Positions 56,805-64,000 of a DNA stretch of 64,000 nt are shown here, piece after piece. Positions within the stretch are counted from its first letter, which is position 1, and every line of letters begins with the position of its first letter. Under the pieces are notes generated by a model, which saw only the letters and a program-made list of their open reading frames with translations, did not search any database and was not told the DNA's origin. The stretch comes from Clostridium paraputrificum (GTDB taxonomy: Bacteria; Bacillota; Clostridia; Clostridiales; Clostridiaceae), in the NCBI RefSeq assembly GCF_900447045.1, contig NZ_UAWH01000014.1, forward strand, positions 432,501 through 496,500. The letters run 5' to 3'. The position numbers were made by a program, and so were the translations under genes.

Positions 56805-58154
56805 ATGGAAAAAAACAGACAAGCAGTTGGTAGCGATGAACTATTATATGGAATAAATGATAAGCCAAAGTTAGCTACTCAAATCTTATTAGGGTTTCAA
56901 AATATATTTGCAGCTTTTGGAGGAATAATAGCAGTACCACTTGTGATTTCAAGTGCTTTAGGACTTGATGGAGCAACATCTACAGCTGTTTTAAGTGCAA
57001 CAATATTAGCATCTGGTATAGCAACAATAATTCAATCAAAAGGTATAGGAAGAATAGGAGCGAGAGTTCCATGTATAATGGGTACAGATTTTACATTTGT
57101 TTCTCCAGCAATTACAGTGGGTTCGGTGGCTGGATTACCAGGAATAATTGGTGCAACTATTTTAGGATCAATTGTAGAAGTAGTACTAAGCTTTTTTATT
57201 AAACCTTTAATGAAGCTTTTTCCACCATTAGTTACAGGAACAGTTGTATGTTTAATTGGTTTAACTTTAATACCAGTATCTATGGATTGGGCTGCAGGAG
57301 GAGTAGGAGCTGCAGATTATGGTAGTTTAAGAAATGTTGTAATAGCAATGACAGTTTTAGTAATAACATTACTTTTAAATAGATATGGAAAAGGAATGGT
57401 AAGTACAGCTTCGGTTCTTATTGGTATGGTTGTTGGATATATTATTTGTATTCCATTTGGCATGGTTGATTTTTCTTTAGTAAATGAAGCAAAGTGGTTT
57501 GCACTTCCTAACATATTTGAATATGGAGTAAACTTTGACTTTAAAAATGTTATTGCATTTATACCAGCTTATATAGTAACAACTATTGAAACAGTAGGAT
57601 GTTTAGCAACTATATGTCAAGTATCAAAGATTAAAGCGGATGATAAGATAATTGGTAGAGGAGTTTTATCTGATGGTATTGGAAGTGCTATGGCAGGTGT
57701 ATTAGGTACTTTCCCTAATACAACATTCAGTCAAAATGTAGGGCTTATACCTCTTACAAGAAATGCTAGTCGCTCGGTGGCAATAATGGCTGGTATACTA
57801 TTAGTAGGCTTAGGATTCTTCCCTAAATTTGCAGCATTAATTAATATTATGCCTCAACCTGTATTAGGGGGAGTTGGTATAGTAATGTTTGGTACAATAG
57901 CAGCTGCTGGTATAAGAACATTAAGCACAGTTGAAATAAATAATAGAAATTTATTAATTATTGCTACATCAATTGGATTAGGATTGGGTGTAACATTCCG
58001 TCCTGATTTTATAGCTAATTTACCAGAAGGATTAAGAATGATATTTGCATCAGGAATATCTACTGGAACAATAGTAGCACTTGTTTTAAATAAGGTATTA
58101 AAAGAGGATAAAAAAGTTATAGAGGAGAATATAGAAGATGGAGAAGTTGCATAA
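56805..58154 (+). CDS. pbuX: Xanthine permease (NCS2 family)
   Basis: A 449-residue NCS2 nucleobase:cation symporter with about fourteen helices. [19 protein letters not shown] is the first helix motif, with [16 protein letters not shown], and the family NFG-like segment is [22 protein letters not shown]. It imports xanthine or a related purine. It lies behind a guanine-type riboswitch and overlaps xpt by 17 nt, so uptake and salvage are co-expressed. Confidence 0.93.
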   Translation: MEKNRQAVGSDELLYGINDKPKLATQILLGFQNIFAAFGGIIAVPLVISSALGLDGATSTAVLSATILASGIATIIQSKGIGRIGARVPCIMGTDFTFVSPAITVGSVAGLPGIIGATILGSIVEVVLSFFIKPLMKLFPPLVTGTVVCLIGLTLIPVSMDWAAGGVGAADYGSLRNVVIAMTVLVITLLLNRYGKGMVSTASVLIGMVVGYIICIPFGMVDFSLVNEAKWFALPNIFEYGVNFDFKNVIAFIPAYIVTTIETVGCLATICQVSKIKADDKIIGRGVLSDGIGSAMAGVLGTFPNTTFSQNVGLIPLTRNASRSVAIMAGILLVGLGFFPKFAALINIMPQPVLGGVGIVMFGTIAAAGIRTLSTVEINNRNLLIIATSIGLGLGVTFRPDFIANLPEGLRMIFASGISTGTIVALVLNKVLKEDKKVIEENIEDGEVA

Positions 58155-58707
58155 TAAGATTTTATCAGAAGGTAGAGCTTTAAATGAAAGTGTACTAAAG
58201 GTTGATTCATTTTTAAATCATGGAGTTGACGCTAAATTAATGTACGAAATAGGTACATGCTTTAGAGAATATTTTAATAGCAAAGGAATTACAAAGATAT
58301 TTACTATTGAAAGCTCTGGAATTGCACCAGCAGTTATGACTGCATTGCAAATGAATTTACCAATGGTAACCCTAAAAAAACAAACATCTAAAATATTAAA
58401 TGGAGAAGTTTATCAAACAACAGTACATTCATTTACAAAGGGGAGTGACTATGAGTTAACTCTTTCAAAGAAGTACATAAGTGAAAATGATAATGTCCTT
58501 ATAATAGATGATTTTTTGGCTAATGGTGAGGCAGCTTTAGGGGCTATAAGATTAGTAGAGGAAGCGGGAGCTAAAGTTGGTGGAATTGGTATTGTAATAG
58601 AAAAGTCTTTCCAACCAGGAAGAAAAATGCTTGATGATAAAGGGTATGATGTGTATTCTTTAGCTAGAATCAAGAAATTAGGAAAAGACTTAATAGAATT
58701 CTTATAG
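58138..58707 (+). CDS. xpt: Xanthine phosphoribosyltransferase
   Basis: The 189-residue enzyme makes XMP from xanthine and PRPP. The family N-terminus is [24 protein letters not shown], the PRPP-binding loop [14 protein letters not shown], and [10 protein letters not shown] is the early loop. The length matches the Xpt family. The order pbuX-xpt is the reverse of that in B. subtilis but the function is the same: purine salvage under riboswitch control. Confidence 0.95.
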   Translation: MEKLHNKILSEGRALNESVLKVDSFLNHGVDAKLMYEIGTCFREYFNSKGITKIFTIESSGIAPAVMTALQMNLPMVTLKKQTSKILNGEVYQTTVHSFTKGSDYELTLSKKYISENDNVLIIDDFLANGEAALGAIRLVEEAGAKVGGIGIVIEKSFQPGRKMLDDKGYDVYSLARIKKLGKDLIEFL

Positions 58708-58734
58708 GGTAGAAAAAGATAATAAATATAAGAT

Positions 58735-58768
58735 AGAAGCTCTGCTAATTGATAGAGCTTCTTTTTTG
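58735..58768 (+). terminator. xpt terminator
   Basis: AGAAGCTCT pairs with AGAGCTTCT and is followed by TTTTT. The 58769-58931 gap holds no convincing gene. Confidence 0.87.
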
Positions 58769-58931
58769 TAATCAAGATTATAAATATAAATAGGAGGCAA
58801 GGTGTATCACCTAACTATATTATCAATTATATGTAAATTACTTTTGTTACCATAATCTTGTTGTACATAATATAAATTAAGAGATATAATAAAAGTGAAT
58901 ATTTTGGAAATCTTATAGGGAGGTAATATAG

Positions 58932-59303
58932 GTGAATATTAAAGTATTAAAGGACAGATATGCTATATGCAGATTAGAATCTGAGGATATGGTTCCTTTA
59001 TGGGTAGACACAAAGAATTTTATTTCTATTACAAGAACAGAGGATGAGCTTAGTATTGTATGTATAGATAAGAATATTCCAAATGAGATAAAGAGTGAAA
59101 AAGGGTGGAGGGTGTTAAAAGTAGAAGGACCTTTAGATTTTTCACTAATAGGTATACTATCAGAGATAAGTGGTATATTAGCTAAAGAAAAAATAAGTAT
59201 ATTTGTGGTATCTACATTTGATACAGATTATATACTAGTAAAAGAAGAAAACTTTGAAAAGAGTATAAAAGTTTTATCGGATAATAATATAAATATTATT
59301 TAA
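58932..59303 (+). CDS. ACT-domain protein
   Basis: A 123-residue soluble protein with two tandem ACT-like halves: FISITRTEDELSIVCIDKNIP and LIGILSEISGILAKEKISIFVVSTFDTDYILVKEE. It resembles the ACT_7/CASTOR-like family that binds amino acids. The start is GTG with GGGAGGT upstream. Its own hairpin terminator follows. The ligand and partner are unknown. Confidence 0.87.
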   Translation: MNIKVLKDRYAICRLESEDMVPLWVDTKNFISITRTEDELSIVCIDKNIPNEIKSEKGWRVLKVEGPLDFSLIGILSEISGILAKEKISIFVVSTFDTDYILVKEENFEKSIKVLSDNNINII

Positions 59304-59309
59304 ATGAAG

Positions 59310-59334
59310 ATCACAGAAATGTGATTTTTATTTT
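59310..59334 (+). terminator. ACT gene terminator
   Basis: ATCACA-GAAA-TGTGAT with TTTTATTTTT after it: a short GNRA-capped hairpin. Confidence 0.75.
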
Positions 59335-59436
59335 TGAGGATATGTTTATAGATAATTAAAATAATAATTATTGTAAATAATTAAGAAAATAACTATAATA
59401 TTATATGAATTAAAATTCAGAAAAAGAGGGATATGT

Positions 59437-60798
59437 ATGAAGAAAACAAATGATTTAGGAAAAGGTAATATTGGTAAGCTGCTAATATCCTTAGCTGCTC
59501 CAGCTATAGTTGCCCAATTAGTTAATGTTCTATATAACATTGTAGATAGAATATTCATTGGTAGAATGGATAATGGAGAATTAGCTATGGCAGGTGTAGG
59601 GGTAGCATTTCCAATTCTTATGCTTATTTCAGCATTTAGTGCTTTAATTGGGATGGGAGGAGCACCACTTTGTGCTATAAAAATGGGAGAAAAAAATAAT
59701 GACGAAGCAGAAAAGATTATGAGTAATAGTTTTTCTATGCTTCTTATCATAGCAGTTATATTGACTACAGGATTCCTTATATTTAAAGAACCTATTTTAT
59801 GGGCATTTGGTGCAAGCGAAGCCACTATAGGATATGCATTAGATTACTTATCTATTTATGTTCTTGGAACAATTTTTGTACAAATTGCTTTAGGTATGAA
59901 CTCATATATTAATACACAAGGATTTGCTAAAATTGGTATGATGACTGTAGTAATAGGTGCAGTAATAAATATTGTTCTTGATCCTATATTCATATTTGTA
60001 TTTGATCTTGGAGTTAAGGGGGCTGAATTAGCAACCGTTGCAGGGCAAATGGTATCTGCTTTATGGGTATTAAAGTTCCTGTTTGGAAAGCAAAGTATAT
60101 TAAAAATAAGAAAAAAGTACATGGTTCCAGATTTAAAAGTTGTAGGAGCTACTATGGCATTAGGAGTATCTCCATTTATAATGCAATCAACTGAAAGTTT
60201 AGTGCTTATATCGTTAAATACAAGGCTATCTATGTTTGGTGGAGACCTTGCAGTAGGTGCAATGACTATTATGAGTAGTATAATGCAAATAGTTGTTATG
60301 CCACTTCAAGGGTTAGCTCAAGGGGCTCAACCAATAATAAGTTACAATTATGGAGCTAAGCAGATGGATAGGGTTAAGAAAACTTTTAAATTAACACTAA
60401 TAAGTTGTTTAAGTTTTACAGTAATTATGTGTTCATTATTAATGTTATTCCCTAACCTTTTTGTATCTATATTTAACAATGAGCCAGAGCTTGTAGCAAT
60501 TACTACATGGGCAATAAGAATTTATTTCTTGGGAATATTTGTATTTGGTGCACAAATAGCTTGTCAACAAACATTCTTAGCCTTAGGGCAAGCAAAGATA
60601 TCTTTATTCTTAGCTTTATTAAGAAAGGTAGTTTTATTAGTTCCTTTAATATATATACTACCAAACTTATTCCAAGATAAGTTAATGGGAGTACTTGTTG
60701 CGGAACCTATAGCGGATATAATAGCAACATTAACTACAGTTACTTGTTTTATGGTATTTTATAAAAAGAAATTTAAAGACGTTGATAAAACAGAATAA
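59437..60798 (+). CDS. MATE-family multidrug efflux pump
   Basis: A 453-residue membrane protein with about twelve helices in two halves. MATE blocks are LAAPAIVAQLVNVLYNIVDRIFIG, MNSYINTQGFAKIGMMTVVIGA with NIVLDPIFIF, and PLQGLAQGAQPIISYNYGA. It exports cationic drugs or flavins with Na+ or H+. The RBS is GAGGG. No regulator is adjacent, so it is a single unit with a good terminator. Confidence 0.93.
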   Translation: MKKTNDLGKGNIGKLLISLAAPAIVAQLVNVLYNIVDRIFIGRMDNGELAMAGVGVAFPILMLISAFSALIGMGGAPLCAIKMGEKNNDEAEKIMSNSFSMLLIIAVILTTGFLIFKEPILWAFGASEATIGYALDYLSIYVLGTIFVQIALGMNSYINTQGFAKIGMMTVVIGAVINIVLDPIFIFVFDLGVKGAELATVAGQMVSALWVLKFLFGKQSILKIRKKYMVPDLKVVGATMALGVSPFIMQSTESLVLISLNTRLSMFGGDLAVGAMTIMSSIMQIVVMPLQGLAQGAQPIISYNYGAKQMDRVKKTFKLTLISCLSFTVIMCSLLMLFPNLFVSIFNNEPELVAITTWAIRIYFLGIFVFGAQIACQQTFLALGQAKISLFLALLRKVVLLVPLIYILPNLFQDKLMGVLVAEPIADIIATLTTVTCFMVFYKKKFKDVDKTE

Positions 60799-60824
60799 GA
60801 AATTTATAAAAAATATTTAATAAA

Positions 60825-60858
60825 AAAAGAGCAGAGAAATATATTTCCTGCTCTTTTT
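60825..60858 (+). terminator. MATE gene terminator
   Basis: AAAAGAGCAG pairs with CTGCTCTTTT; T-rich end. The following 60859-61080 gap shows no gene. Confidence 0.87.
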
Positions 60859-61080
60859 GCTATCCTTAAAAAAGGGGTGATACGTATAACATAATATCAT
60901 TAATAAAGTTTAATTGCAATGTTTAAGTAGGTATGTATAATAATGTAATAATTAAAGAAAAGAGTAGAATTAACACTAATAAACTCAGATTGTATTCAAG
61001 TAAAATTTACACTGTAATTACTTTATGCAATAATATGAAAATGTGATTTCTGAGAAAAAATTATTTTAGTGAGGTAAGGT

Positions 61081-62589
61081 ATGAAAATAGGATTTGATCA
61101 TGTAAAATATTTAGAAGAACAATCAAAGTATATTTTAGAGAGAGTTAATAATTATGATAAGCTTTATTTAGAGTTTGGTGGAAAACTTATGTTTGATAAA
61201 CATGCTGCAAGAGTTTTACCAGGCTTTGATGAAAATGCAAAAATAAAGTTATTACATAAATTAAGAGAAAAAGTTGAAGTTGTAATATGTGTATATGCTG
61301 GAGATATTGAAAGAAATAAGATAAGAGGGGACTTTGGTATAACATATGACATGGATGTTCTTAGACTTATTGATGACTTAAGAGCATATGATTTAGATGT
61401 AAATAGTGTTGTTATTACTAGATTTAATGACCAACCTGCAACTACAGTATTTATAAACAAGCTTGAAAGAAGAGGAATTAAGGTTTATAAACATAGAGCA
61501 ACTAAAGGGTATCCAACAGATGTAGATACTATAGTAAGTGATGAAGGATATGGTAAGAATCCATATATTGAAACTACAAAACCAATAGTTGTAGTAACAG
61601 CACCAGGACCAGGAAGTGGAAAACTTGCTACATGTTTAAGTCAGCTATATCACGAGTTTAAAAGAGGCAATACAGCAGGATACTCTAAATTTGAAACATT
61701 CCCAGTATGGAATGTTCCTTTAAAACATCCTTTAAATATAGCATATGAAGCTGCTACAGTTGATTTAAAAGACGTAAATATGATTGATTCATTCCACATG
61801 GATGCATATGGTGAAGTAGCTGTTAACTATAATAGAGATATAGAAACATTCCCAGTATTAAAGAGAATAATTGAAAAGATAACAGGTAAAGAGTCGATTT
61901 ATAAATCACCAACAGATATGGGTGTTAATAGAGTTGGATTTGGTATTATTGATGATGAAGTAGTTAAAGAAGCTTCAAATCAAGAAATTATAAGCAGATA
62001 CTTTAAAACTGGCTGTGAATATAAGAAAGGTTATGTTGATAAGGAAACTTACGATAGAGCTAAACTTATAATGGAAGAAGTTAATCTTAAGGAAACTGAT
62101 AGAAGAGTTGTTGTTCCTGCAAGAGAAAAGTCAGCTAAATTGAAGCTTATGGCTGGAGAAAATGAGATTTGCCCAGCAGTAGCTTTAGAATTACACGATG
62201 GAACTATAGTAACAGGTAAGAGTTCATCATTGATGGATGCAGCAGCAGCAGCAACTATAAATGCTATTAAACATTTAGCTAAGATTGCTGATGATATATT
62301 CTTAATTTCACCAGTTATATTAGAGCCTATTAAAAATTTAAAGGGAAATACTTTGAAGGAAAGAAATGTTGCGTTAAGTTGCCAAGAGGTACTTATGGCG
62401 TTAAGTATATCAGCAGCAACAAATCCTACAGCACAAGTTGCAATGAGTAAGCTTAGTGAATTAAGAGGGTGTCAAGCTCACTCTACAACAATACTTTCAA
62501 GAAGTGATGACCAAACATTTGGTAAGTTAGGTATAGATGTTACATGTGATGCTGAATATCCAAGTGCAAATTTATTTGATAATAACTAA
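61081..62589 (+). CDS. DUF1846 family protein
   Basis: A 502-residue cytoplasmic protein of the DUF1846 family, seen from the N-terminal [42 protein letters not shown], and [22 protein letters not shown], a P-loop-like GPGSGK segment. The C-terminal part has [27 protein letters not shown]. The length is normal for the family. The biochemical role is unknown; nucleotide binding is suggested by the glycine-rich loop. RBS GTGAGGTAAGG. Confidence 0.9.
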   Translation: MKIGFDHVKYLEEQSKYILERVNNYDKLYLEFGGKLMFDKHAARVLPGFDENAKIKLLHKLREKVEVVICVYAGDIERNKIRGDFGITYDMDVLRLIDDLRAYDLDVNSVVITRFNDQPATTVFINKLERRGIKVYKHRATKGYPTDVDTIVSDEGYGKNPYIETTKPIVVVTAPGPGSGKLATCLSQLYHEFKRGNTAGYSKFETFPVWNVPLKHPLNIAYEAATVDLKDVNMIDSFHMDAYGEVAVNYNRDIETFPVLKRIIEKITGKESIYKSPTDMGVNRVGFGIIDDEVVKEASNQEIISRYFKTGCEYKKGYVDKETYDRAKLIMEEVNLKETDRRVVVPAREKSAKLKLMAGENEICPAVALELHDGTIVTGKSSSLMDAAAAATINAIKHLAKIADDIFLISPVILEPIKNLKGNTLKERNVALSCQEVLMALSISAATNPTAQVAMSKLSELRGCQAHSTTILSRSDDQTFGKLGIDVTCDAEYPSANLFDNN

Positions 62590-62611
62590 GAAGCTGCCAA
62601 TGGCAGCTTCT
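62589..62611 (+). terminator. DUF1846 terminator
   Basis: AGAAGCTGCCA and TGGCAGCTTCT form a perfect hairpin overlapping the last base of the stop codon; the T-run is short. Confidence 0.8.
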
Positions 62612-62644
62612 ATTATTATAAATACATAAATATAAATTTTTATA

Positions 62645-62676
62645 TTTATATATTTATATATTTATATGTTTATATA
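62645..62676. repeat. Tandem 8-bp AT repeat
   Basis: Four consecutive copies of TTTATATA (third copy TTTATATG). AT-only, non-coding, between DUF1846 and the small protein gene. Confidence 0.85.
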
Positions 62677-62769
62677 TTTTGGAATTAAATATTGTGAATA
62701 GAAGAGGGCCTGTATTACAAATAATATCATTGAGTAAAGTTGTTAAGAATAATAGAGGAGAGTGATATT

Positions 62770-62919
62770 ATGGCTAAGGCAGGTATGAGAAGACCAGACG
62801 TTAATGAGCCTCATGGAACAGAAAGTAATCATAAACAAAGATACGGTAAAGGAGATCCTGTTGTTCCAGAGATACAAGGAAAAGCTAAGACAGGAAATAA
62901 AAAAGCAGGACCTATTTAA
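62770..62919 (+). CDS. Small basic clostridial protein, 49 residues
   Basis: Starts MAKAGMRRPDVNEPHGTESN and ends VPEIQGKAKTGNKKAGPI; rich in Lys, Gly and Pro, hydrophilic, no membrane helix and no Cys. The start has GAGGAGA 7 nt upstream. The pattern PEIQGKAKxGxxKA fits a small conserved clostridial family that I remember as being called clostri-philic, but I cannot confirm this. A role in spores or nucleic-acid binding would be guesswork. Confidence 0.75.
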   Translation: MAKAGMRRPDVNEPHGTESNHKQRYGKGDPVVPEIQGKAKTGNKKAGPI

Positions 62920-62927
62920 TAATTAGA

Positions 62928-62953
62928 AAATACCAGGTTATAAACCTGGTATT
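62928..62953. terminator. Bidirectional terminator
   Basis: AAATACCAGGT pairs with ACCTGGTATTT between the convergent small-protein gene and the minus-strand unknown gene. T-rich sequence follows on both sides. Confidence 0.82.
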
Positions 62954-63591
62954 TGAATTTTGTAAGTATTTTTTCTATCTTCTAATTTAAATTCATAAGT
63001 TAAAACTAAATCATTAATATTAGTAACTGGAAAGAAAATTATATCAGAGGTATAGGGACCATTAGTATAATTTTCTTTAGTGAAGTAAGAAAAAAATAAT
63101 TCATCTGTTCCAGGTGCTATTGAAAATGCGGAATTACATTCTGCTATTATCTTTAAGTTAGAATTATTTATTATTTTTCTTTTAATATTAGAGGTATCTA
63201 CAGCTTTAGAATTATTCAATGAAATTTGATATTTATCAAATTTTATAGGATTATGAATCCAAAGGTAGGAGAAAAATATATTATATTTTTCTTGGCTCAC
63301 CATCTCTTTAGATATTACTAAAACTATATCTCTATCTTCTTGTGAAGCTTCAACTATATTTTTGTTTTTAATTTTATAATTATAATATTTTGTTTCTATA
63401 TTTTTATTATTAGTATTTTCAGATACATAATTAAGATAGTTTATGTTCCAATCATGGAATGAAATATTATAAAATGGTTTAGATTTAAAAAATATAAATA
63501 CTAAAATGAAAATAATAGGAATTAATAAAATAAAATATTTTCTTTTATTCTTAGGCTCAATAATAATTGATTTATTATAATCTTTTTTCAT
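62938..63591 (-). CDS. Unknown membrane-anchored protein
   Basis: A 217-residue protein with a short cytoplasmic basic N-terminus (KNKRKYF), one membrane helix (about 19-37) and an extracytoplasmic domain rich in Asn, Tyr and Lys. Predicted strands include DIVLVISKEM, LKIIAECNSAFSIAPG and DLVLTYEFKLED. I do not recognise a family. The RBS GGGAGA supports the start. It stands alone between a bidirectional terminator and the divergent thioesterase gene. Confidence 0.7.
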   Translation of the reverse strand: MKKDYNKSIIIEPKNKRKYFILLIPIIFILVFIFFKSKPFYNISFHDWNINYLNYVSENTNNKNIETKYYNYKIKNKNIVEASQEDRDIVLVISKEMVSQEKYNIFFSYLWIHNPIKFDKYQISLNNSKAVDTSNIKRKIINNSNLKIIAECNSAFSIAPGTDELFFSYFTKENYTNGPYTSDIIFFPVTNINDLVLTYEFKLEDRKNTYKIQIPGL

Positions 63592-63720
63592 GTAATTCTC
63601 CCAAATAAAATATGTTAATTAGATTTTAACAGAAAAGCCATAATATAAAAAGTCTTATGTATTTTGATTGTCAAACAAAAATGATATAATGTTATTATAT
63701 TACTTTTTGGGAGGTTACAT

Positions 63721-64000
63721 ATGAAATACAAAGTTTTAAAGAAACAAAATGTAGGAAAAATGTGTTTTGTTTGTGGAACAGAGAATAATTTAGGATTAAA
63801 AACAGACTTTTATGAATTAGAGAATGGAGAATTAGTAGGTATATGTAAATTTAAAGAGGGGCACCAAAGCTTCCCGGGAAGAGGACATGGAGGTGTGTCA
63901 GCTGCTTTATTAGATGAAACTATAGGAAGGGCAGCTGCAATTAATAATCCTGATTTATGGGGAGTAACAATAGAACTATCAACAAAGTATAGAAAACCAG
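63721..64000 (+). CDS. Hotdog-fold thioesterase (PaaI-like), 3' end outside window
   Basis: The first 93 residues of an acyl-CoA-type thioesterase: a CFVCGTENNLGLK N-terminus, then FPGRGHGGVSAALLDETIGRAAAI, the hotdog active-site helix with HGGxxxxLLDE. It runs off the window end. RBS TGGGAGGT. It is divergent from the unknown gene at 62938. Confidence 0.87.
   Translation, partial: MKYKVLKKQNVGKMCFVCGTENNLGLKTDFYELENGELVGICKFKEGHQSFPGRGHGGVSAALLDETIGRAAAINNPDLWGVTIELSTKYRKP

Noticed and set aside
57854..58210. Minus-strand open frame across the pbuX-xpt overlap, and similar shadows over other genes
   Set aside because: Antisense to well-supported genes, no ribosome binding site and no family resemblance.
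58802..58855. A 17-codon GTG-started frame with a nearby GGAGG after the xpt terminator
   Set aside because: Very short, no promoter or terminator of its own and no recognisable peptide; likely chance in AT-rich DNA.
62640..62680. Tandem TTTATATA array as a possible CRISPR or origin element
   Set aside because: An 8-bp AT-only microsatellite with no spacers, no DnaA boxes and no cas or replication genes nearby.

Overview
The window is chromosomal DNA from a low-GC Firmicute, almost certainly a Clostridium sensu stricto; I cannot name the species. The evidence is AT-rich coding with AGA-dominated arginine codons, strong GGAGG ribosome binding sites, a SCIFF (ranthipeptide) locus, a T-box, a purine riboswitch, LicT-type RAT antiterminators and many clostridial gene families. 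I see no prophage, insertion sequence, CRISPR array or plasmid functions. It looks like ordinary core and semi-core chromosome.

Layout. 1-1.95 kb: 3' part of a 23S rRNA, then 5S rRNA and tRNA-Ala(TGC). 2-6.4 kb: peroxide and thiol defence (domain-swapped AhpF-like reductase, AhpC under a perfect Fur-type box, ArsC/Spx-like protein, YaaA). 6.4-9.6 kb: amino-sugar PTS, NanE and an RpiR regulator. 9.7-13 kb: VTC / DUF4956 / CotH operon. 13-17.6 kb: LicT-controlled beta-glucoside operon with three RAT elements. 17.7-19.6 kb: OmpR-type two-component system whose kinase is frameshifted. 19.7-28.6 kb: PopT/DUF368, acetyltransferase, SCIFF peptide with maturase, M16 peptidase and PLP enzyme, a methyltransferase, a PP2C phosphatase and DUF421. 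28.7-32.9 kb: LysR, CoA-disulfide reductase-rhodanese and YeeE/YedE sulfur uptake. 32.9-38.2 kb: amino-acid permease and a surface O-acylation cluster (SGNH, DUF4358, MBOAT, DHHW). 38.4-45.5 kb: broken GNAT gene, orphan AgrA/AgrC-like pair, TetR plus Old-Yellow-Enzyme reductase, methyltransferase. 45.5-51.3 kb: AzlCD, TrmB-type regulator and aminotransferase, then a T-box-controlled Lrp regulator and aminotransferase. 51.5-56.4 kb: UbiA prenyltransferase, an NMT1-type ABC importer and an orphan PTS EIIC. 56.5-58.8 kb: guanine-type riboswitch, pbuX and xpt. 58.9-64 kb: ACT protein, MATE pump, DUF1846, two small or unknown proteins and a partial hotdog thioesterase.

How the parts work together. 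The most striking regulatory picture is a shared promoter architecture. Two tandem 11-bp direct repeats (TTTAAGTTTTA-like) end exactly 5 bp before the -10 box both in front of the VTC-DUF4956-CotH operon and in front of the OmpR-type response regulator 4.6 kb away. This suggests that the two-component system controls itself and a polyphosphate/surface-kinase module. A second novelty candidate is the third RAT element before bglP. It has no terminator, but its 3' end can pair with the bglP Shine-Dalgarno sequence, so LicT could also act on translation.

Several genes carry single-base lesions: a kinase frameshift in a G5 run, a TGA in a GNAT gene, a TAA at codon 4 of a methyltransferase gene, and an ATA where a start is expected. 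They may be real decay or phase variation, or assembly error. All families were named by reading motifs; no database search was run.
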